Positions 4,540 to 7,076 of a stretch of 7,076 nucleotides of DNA are shown piece by piece. The notes below the pieces were generated by a model that saw only the letters and a list, made by a program, of their open reading frames with translations, was not told the DNA's origin and made no database searches. Origin of the DNA: Halomonas sp. (lineage in GTDB: Bacteria; Pseudomonadota; Gammaproteobacteria; Pseudomonadales; Halomonadaceae). The position numbers were made by a program, and so were the translations under genes. Every line of letters starts with the position of its first letter. Positions within the stretch are counted from its first letter, which is position 1. The stretch covers positions 1 through 7,076 of the forward strand of contig SKHS01000130.1 in assembly GCA_007116835.1 (NCBI GenBank), read 5' to 3'.

Positions 4540-6039
4540 ATGAATATTCTCTTCGATGAACGCCTAGACGGCGAATTTGTTCACCGCGAAAAAGCAGATG
4601 TGCTAGAAGACCTGCAAAACGCGATTCCCTCCTTAACACTGCTTCATCGTGAAGAGGACCTACACCCGTTTGAATGCGACGGCTTAGCGGCTTACCGCAT
4701 CTTGCCGATGTTAGTTGCGCTTCCCGAAACGCTGGAGCAGGTAGAAAACCTGCTCAAGCGCTGCCATGCACTGGGTGTTCCGGTGGTGACTCGGGGGGCA
4801 GGAACCGGGCTTTCAGGTGGCGCACTGCCGTTAGAACATGGCGTGCTGTTGGTCATGTCACGCTTCAATACCATTATCAGCGTTGACCCTGATGCGCGCC
4901 TTGCCCGCGTGCAGCCAGGCGTGCGTAACTTGGCGATTTCGGAAGCCGCTGCTCCTTACGGGCTTTATTATGCCCCTGACCCATCGTCACAAATTGCCTG
5001 TTCGATTGGTGGCAATGTGGCGGAAAACGCAGGTGGCGTTCACTGCCTCAAGTACGGGCTTACCGTTCACAATGTGATGCGCGTTGATGTGATGACCATT
5101 GAGGGTGAACGCATGACCCTGGGGTCAGAAGCCTTGGATGCCCCCGGTTTTGACCTCTTGGCTCTGATGAATGGTTCTGAGGGCATGCTCGGCGTAGTCA
5201 CAGAGATTACCGTTAAACTGCTGCCAAAACCCGAAACTGCCAAAGTGCTCATGGCCAGCTTTGACGACATCGAAAAAGCAGGACGCGCTGTTGGTGACAT
5301 TATTGCCGCAGGGATCATTCCTGGCGGATTAGAAATGATGGACAAGCTGGCTATTAAAGCCGCTGAAGATTTTATTAAGGCAGGCTACCCCGTTGAGGCC
5401 GAAGCCATTCTGCTCTGCGAGCTAGAAGGCGTTGAAGCCGACGTGGATGATGACTGCCAAACCGTGCGGCGCGTGCTGGAAAAAGCCGGCGCTACCAATA
5501 TTCAACAAGCCCGTGACGAAGCCGAACGCGCCAAGTTTTGGGCAGGACGGAAAAACGCTTTTCCCGCGGTTGGCCGCATGTCGCCCGACTACTACTGCAT
5601 GGATGGCACCATTCCCCGCCGCGAACTGCCGCGCGTTCTTAAAGGCATCGCCGCGCTATCCGAAGAAAGCGGCTTAGCCGTTGCGAATGTGTTCCACGCA
5701 GGTGATGGCAATATGCACCCGCTGATTCTGTTTGATGCCAATAAAGAGGGTGAACTGGCATTGGCGGAAGAGGTCGGCGGCAAAATTCTTGAGCTCTGCG
5801 TTGCCGCCGGCGGCTCGATCACCGGTGAGCATGGCGTAGGCCGAGAAAAGATCAATCAGATGTGTAGCCAGTTCCAGCCTGATGAGCTAACCGTCTTTCA
5901 TGCATTAAAAGCCGCCTTTGACCCCCAGCGTTTGCTTAACCCAGGGAAGAACATTCCGACCCTGGCACGCTGTGCCGAATTTGGCGCGATGCATGTGCAC
6001 AACAATGAATTACCGCACCCGGAACTGCCCCGTTTCTGA
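4540..6039 (+). CDS. glcD: Glycolate oxidase FAD-linked subunit GlcD
   Basis: FAD-dependent 2-hydroxy acid dehydrogenase subunit of 499 residues, the length of E. coli GlcD. With GlcE and the iron-sulfur subunit GlcF it oxidises glycolate to glyoxylate (D-lactate to pyruvate also possible) and passes electrons to the respiratory chain. The N-terminal PCMH-type FAD domain shows the pyrophosphate loop TRGAGTGLSGGA (84-95), DPSSQIACSIGGNVAENAGG (147-166) and NGSEGMLGVVTEI (211-223). The C-terminal FAD-oxidase domain has HAGDGNMHP (386-394), the histidine cluster expected to help bind FAD or substrate, then GEHGVGREK (429-437) and LLNPGKN (465-471). The ATG is preceded by AGGAG (4530-4534) at 5 nt. 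No signal peptide or membrane segment. It lies 251 nt after the permease, with an IclR-type palindrome in between, and 98 nt before glcE. A paralogous D-lactate dehydrogenase cannot be excluded from sequence alone. Confidence 0.95.
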   Translation: MNILFDERLDGEFVHREKADVLEDLQNAIPSLTLLHREEDLHPFECDGLAAYRILPMLVALPETLEQVENLLKRCHALGVPVVTRGAGTGLSGGALPLEHGVLLVMSRFNTIISVDPDARLARVQPGVRNLAISEAAAPYGLYYAPDPSSQIACSIGGNVAENAGGVHCLKYGLTVHNVMRVDVMTIEGERMTLGSEALDAPGFDLLALMNGSEGMLGVVTEITVKLLPKPETAKVLMASFDDIEKAGRAVGDIIAAGIIPGGLEMMDKLAIKAAEDFIKAGYPVEAEAILLCELEGVEADVDDDCQTVRRVLEKAGATNIQQARDEAERAKFWAGRKNAFPAVGRMSPDYYCMDGTIPRRELPRVLKGIAALSEESGLAVANVFHAGDGNMHPLILFDANKEGELALAEEVGGKILELCVAAGGSITGEHGVGREKINQMCSQFQPDELTVFHALKAAFDPQRLLNPGKNIPTLARCAEFGAMHVHNNELPHPELPRF

Positions 6040-6043
6040 TGTG

Positions 6044-6120
6044 GAGCCTAGTCGTTGAGCGCTATAGCCTTTGAGCACTAGGGTCTTCGAGCGCTATGGC
6101 CACTAAGCACTAGGAAGCAT
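6044..6120 (+). repeat. 16-bp tandem repeat between glcD and glcE
   Basis: Four 16-bp copies begin at 6057, 6073, 6089 and 6105, with the core GAGCRCTAKRG; a shortened fifth copy (GAGCCTAG) starts at 6044. Copies alternate between GAGCGCTAT (1 and 3) and RAGCACTAG (2 and 4), so the array probably grew by doubling a 32-bp dimer. CCTAGT (6047-6052) can pair with ACTAGG at either 6077-6082 or 6109-6114, and GCTATAGC (6061-6068) is self-complementary. The array lies after the glcD stop; glcE begins 17 nt past it. Confidence 0.8.
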
Positions 6121-6137
6121 AATTATTAGGAATCATC

Positions 6138-7076
6138 ATGACCGAACTCGCGATACATGCTGCCGACCGAGATATCACTGACGACCTGTGCGAACAGGTG
6201 CGCAGCGCCTACACTAACCAAACGCCGCTGCGAATTGTCGCAGGCGATACACGTGCCTTTTATGGACGCCCTGTCGAGGGAACCCCCCTTAATATGGCCG
6301 CTCACAGCGGCATTGTCTCGTATGACCCTGTAGAGCTGGTAGTAACCGTGCGGGCGGGTACCCGCCTAAGCGCTCTCAATGCAGCGCTGGCCGAGCAAAA
6401 GCAAATGCTCGCCTTTGAGCCCCCTATTTTTGGTGAGGCCAGCACCATTGGCGGTGCTGTCGCCACTGGGCTTTCAGGGCCGCGTCGCCCATGGGCCGGT
6501 GCAGCACGAGATTTTGTGTTAGGCACCCGAATCATTACCCAAGAAGGTAAGCTGCTGCGCTTTGGCGGAGAAGTCATGAAAAATGTCGCGGGATATGACC
6601 TCTCGCGCTTACTGACCGGAGCCCAAGGTACTCTAGGCGTACTCGCCGACATTTCGTTTAAAGTGCTGCCTATTCCAACGGCTAGCCACAGTTTACGCCT
6701 AACCATGGGGCTTGAAAGCGCGCTCAGCAAGCTTGCTGAGCTAGGGCGACAGCCGCTACCGATTACCGCCGCGGCGTGGCATGCAGGCGAGCTGTTTATT
6801 CGTTTGGAAGGTGGCTCAAGCTCTGTCAACGCCACTAAAGAGCGTCTCGGCGGTGAGACCTTATCAGCAGATTTCTGGCAACAGTTACGCGATCATCAAC
6901 ACGCTTTTTTCGCCTCTAGCAATACCCAAGCCCTCTGGCGCTTATCCTTACCGCCCAACACCCCTCCCTTGTCGTTAGACATTCCTGAAGATGACATCTT
7001 CTATGACTGGGGCGGTAGCCAACGTTGGGTGAAAACCAGCATGGCTGCTGACACGCTGCGCGCAGCCTGCCAGCAA
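6138..7076 (+). CDS. glcE: Glycolate oxidase FAD-binding subunit GlcE (partial, 3' end cut)
   Basis: Second FAD-binding subunit of the glycolate oxidase complex, smaller than GlcD and lacking its full C-terminal domain. The frame runs open from the ATG to the window edge, giving 313 residues of an expected roughly 350, so only the C-terminus is missing. Starting MTELAIHAADRD, it has the GlcE-type flavin site GEASTIGGAVATGLSGPRR (99-117), then GGEVMKNVAGYDLSRL (143-158) and GAQGTLGVLADISFKVLP (161-178). AGGAA (6128-6132) is 5 nt before the ATG. The gene follows glcD by 98 nt containing a tandem repeat; in many genomes this junction is tight. glcF would be expected next. No frameshift is visible, and the family call is firm. 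Confidence 0.93.
   Translation, partial: MTELAIHAADRDITDDLCEQVRSAYTNQTPLRIVAGDTRAFYGRPVEGTPLNMAAHSGIVSYDPVELVVTVRAGTRLSALNAALAEQKQMLAFEPPIFGEASTIGGAVATGLSGPRRPWAGAARDFVLGTRIITQEGKLLRFGGEVMKNVAGYDLSRLLTGAQGTLGVLADISFKVLPIPTASHSLRLTMGLESALSKLAELGRQPLPITAAAWHAGELFIRLEGGSSSVNATKERLGGETLSADFWQQLRDHQHAFFASSNTQALWRLSLPPNTPPLSLDIPEDDIFYDWGGSQRWVKTSMAADTLRAACQQ

Noticed and set aside
4341..4541. Minus-strand frame of 66 codons in the permease-glcD gap
   Set aside because: It covers the IclR-type palindrome and the leader of glcD, has no recognisable domain, and better fits regulatory DNA.
6302..6835. Open minus-strand frame of 177 codons opposite glcE
   Set aside because: Its composition (rich in Ser, Pro, Arg, Ala) is that of an antisense shadow, while the plus strand encodes a clear GlcE with flavin-binding motifs.

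Overview
The window reads as chromosomal DNA of a gammaproteobacterium, most likely Halomonas or a close relative. This is inferred from the moderate GC content, a short phasin, a YfcG-type glutathione transferase and an LctP/GlcD/GlcE set. I see no transposase, integrase, phage gene, tRNA, rRNA or CRISPR array, so it looks like ordinary metabolic chromosome. Its interest lies mostly in the intergenic DNA.

Left third, minus strand (about 1-2218). A structured stretch of back-to-back stem-loops (46-115) abuts a strong bidirectional intrinsic terminator (117-148). The terminator ends the transcript of a 118-residue phasin, which coats polyhydroxyalkanoate granules (217-573). Upstream of it lie a YfcG-like glutathione transferase (753-1442) and a second transferase resembling the LigE beta-etherase group (1526-2218). 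The two transferases share a strand with an 83-nt gap and may form a small unit. In both, Shine-Dalgarno spacing favours a start slightly inside the longest frame.

Middle (2219-2596). A 378-nt divergent regulatory region separates the transferases from the carboxylate genes. It contains helically phased A-tracts, a weak promoter candidate and a perfect 15-bp palindrome of the FadR/LldR/GlcC/PdhR type overlapping the -10.

Right half, plus strand (2597-7076). An LctP-family lactate/glycolate permease (2597-4288) is followed by glcD (4540-6039) and by glcE (6138 onward, cut by the window edge after 313 codons). Together these suggest uptake of a 2-hydroxy acid (glycolate or lactate) and its FAD-dependent oxidation by a GlcDEF-type membrane-associated complex. 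GlcF would be expected just past the right edge. The permease-glcD gap holds a 12-bp UUCG-capped stem and a perfect IclR-type palindrome just before glcD. The glcD-glcE gap holds four copies of a 16-bp tandem repeat. The permease and the oxidase may therefore be controlled separately.
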